In this document: positions 63,899-64,000 of the stretch, one piece after another
Numbering within the stretch: the first letter of the stretch is position 1
How the letters are laid out: every line of letters starts with the position of its first letter
From: Prosthecobacter debontii
Lineage (GTDB): Bacteria; Verrucomicrobiota; Verrucomicrobiia; Verrucomicrobiales; Akkermansiaceae
Direction of reading: 5' to 3'
DNA length: 64,000 nt
Assembly (NCBI GenBank): GCA_945870855.1
Contig: CAMBTP010000002.1
Location: 51,793-115,792 of the forward strand
Notes under the pieces: model-generated
Database searches by the model: none
The model's input: the letters and a program-made list of their open reading frames with translations, nothing else
Told to the model about the DNA's origin: nothing
Program-made: the position numbers and the translations under genes

Positions 63899-64000
63899 GG
63901 TAGGGTCATTTTGATAAAATGACCCACGCAGCGTGTGTTAGCACGGTGATGGGGAGGAAAGCTCCGCATCAACGCCGCGAAAGGGTGAGACACGGATTTC
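63899..64000. repeat. Second copy of the 53.8-kb BIME-like element, cut by the window end
   Basis: Left end GGGTCATTTTGATAAAATGA (palindromic) followed by the same CGCAGCGTGT and AAAGCTCCGCATCAACGCC segments as 53833-53935. It continues past the last base of the window. Confidence 0.85.

Overview
The window is about 64 kb of GC-rich chromosome that reads as a Gram-negative member of the PVC group, most likely a verrucomicrobium. Signs of this are a MurC-MurB fusion, an LpxC-FabZ fusion with a KDO transferase (so an LPS outer membrane), a DUF1501 protein, a eukaryotic-type (GSII) glutamine synthetase, a Chlamydia-like ribonucleotide reductase whose small subunit lacks the radical tyrosine, GldAFG-like ABC genes with a DUF4340 partner, and a secreted sugar-dehydrogenase/cytochrome c fusion. 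The species assignment is inference. I saw no rRNA, tRNA, prophage or CRISPR array.

Layout. 0-4 kb: end of a DUF1501 gene, murC-murB, ddl and a small zinc-binding protein. 4-8.4 kb (minus strand): PTS enzyme I, glutamine synthetase, a PP2C phosphatase and a 135-residue kinase-fold protein. 8.5-13.7 kb (plus strand): rsmD, waaA, an RG-rich acidic protein and lpxC-fabZ. 13.7-22.2 kb (minus strand): NYN-domain protein, MATE exporter, the four-gene ABC/Gld-like operon and asd. 22.9-28.5 kb is an accessory zone: a BatA/VWA protein, an unknown protein, a REP-associated tyrosine transposase (RAYT), a nucleotidyltransferase module and hicB with a nonsense-interrupted hicA. 28.6-33.7 kb: nrdA and nrdB separated by an S23-type four-helix-bundle gene. 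34-44.7 kb: POT transporter, Ser/Thr kinase, ruvA, gltX and a methionine synthase encoded as two genes. 44.8-53.8 kb: vapBC, cardiolipin synthase, two double-psi-beta-barrel lipoproteins, N-acetylglutamate synthase, a 2-hydroxyacid dehydrogenase, cca and a two-domain Lrp/AsnC-type protein. 54-64 kb: a CAAX-type protease, an aminotransferase, pyruvate carboxylase, a Fic protein and the dehydrogenase/cytochrome fusion.

Two repeat systems overlie this housekeeping background. The first is a set of at least 17 short arrays with a strict 7-nt period, most made of a fixed tetranucleotide plus a variable trinucleotide (CAATNNN, CACTNNN, GTTANNN or an NTTNAA-like core). They sit against start codons, carry stop codons of upstream genes, flank the S23 gene in inverted orientation, and occur twice inside the pyruvate carboxylase reading frame as linker peptides. 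The second is several families of REP/BIME-like inverted repeats in the same neighbourhood as a RAYT gene; one family brackets the Fic gene. The heptad arrays, the unusual RNR, the kinase/phosphatase pair and the RG-rich protein are the items most worth following up.
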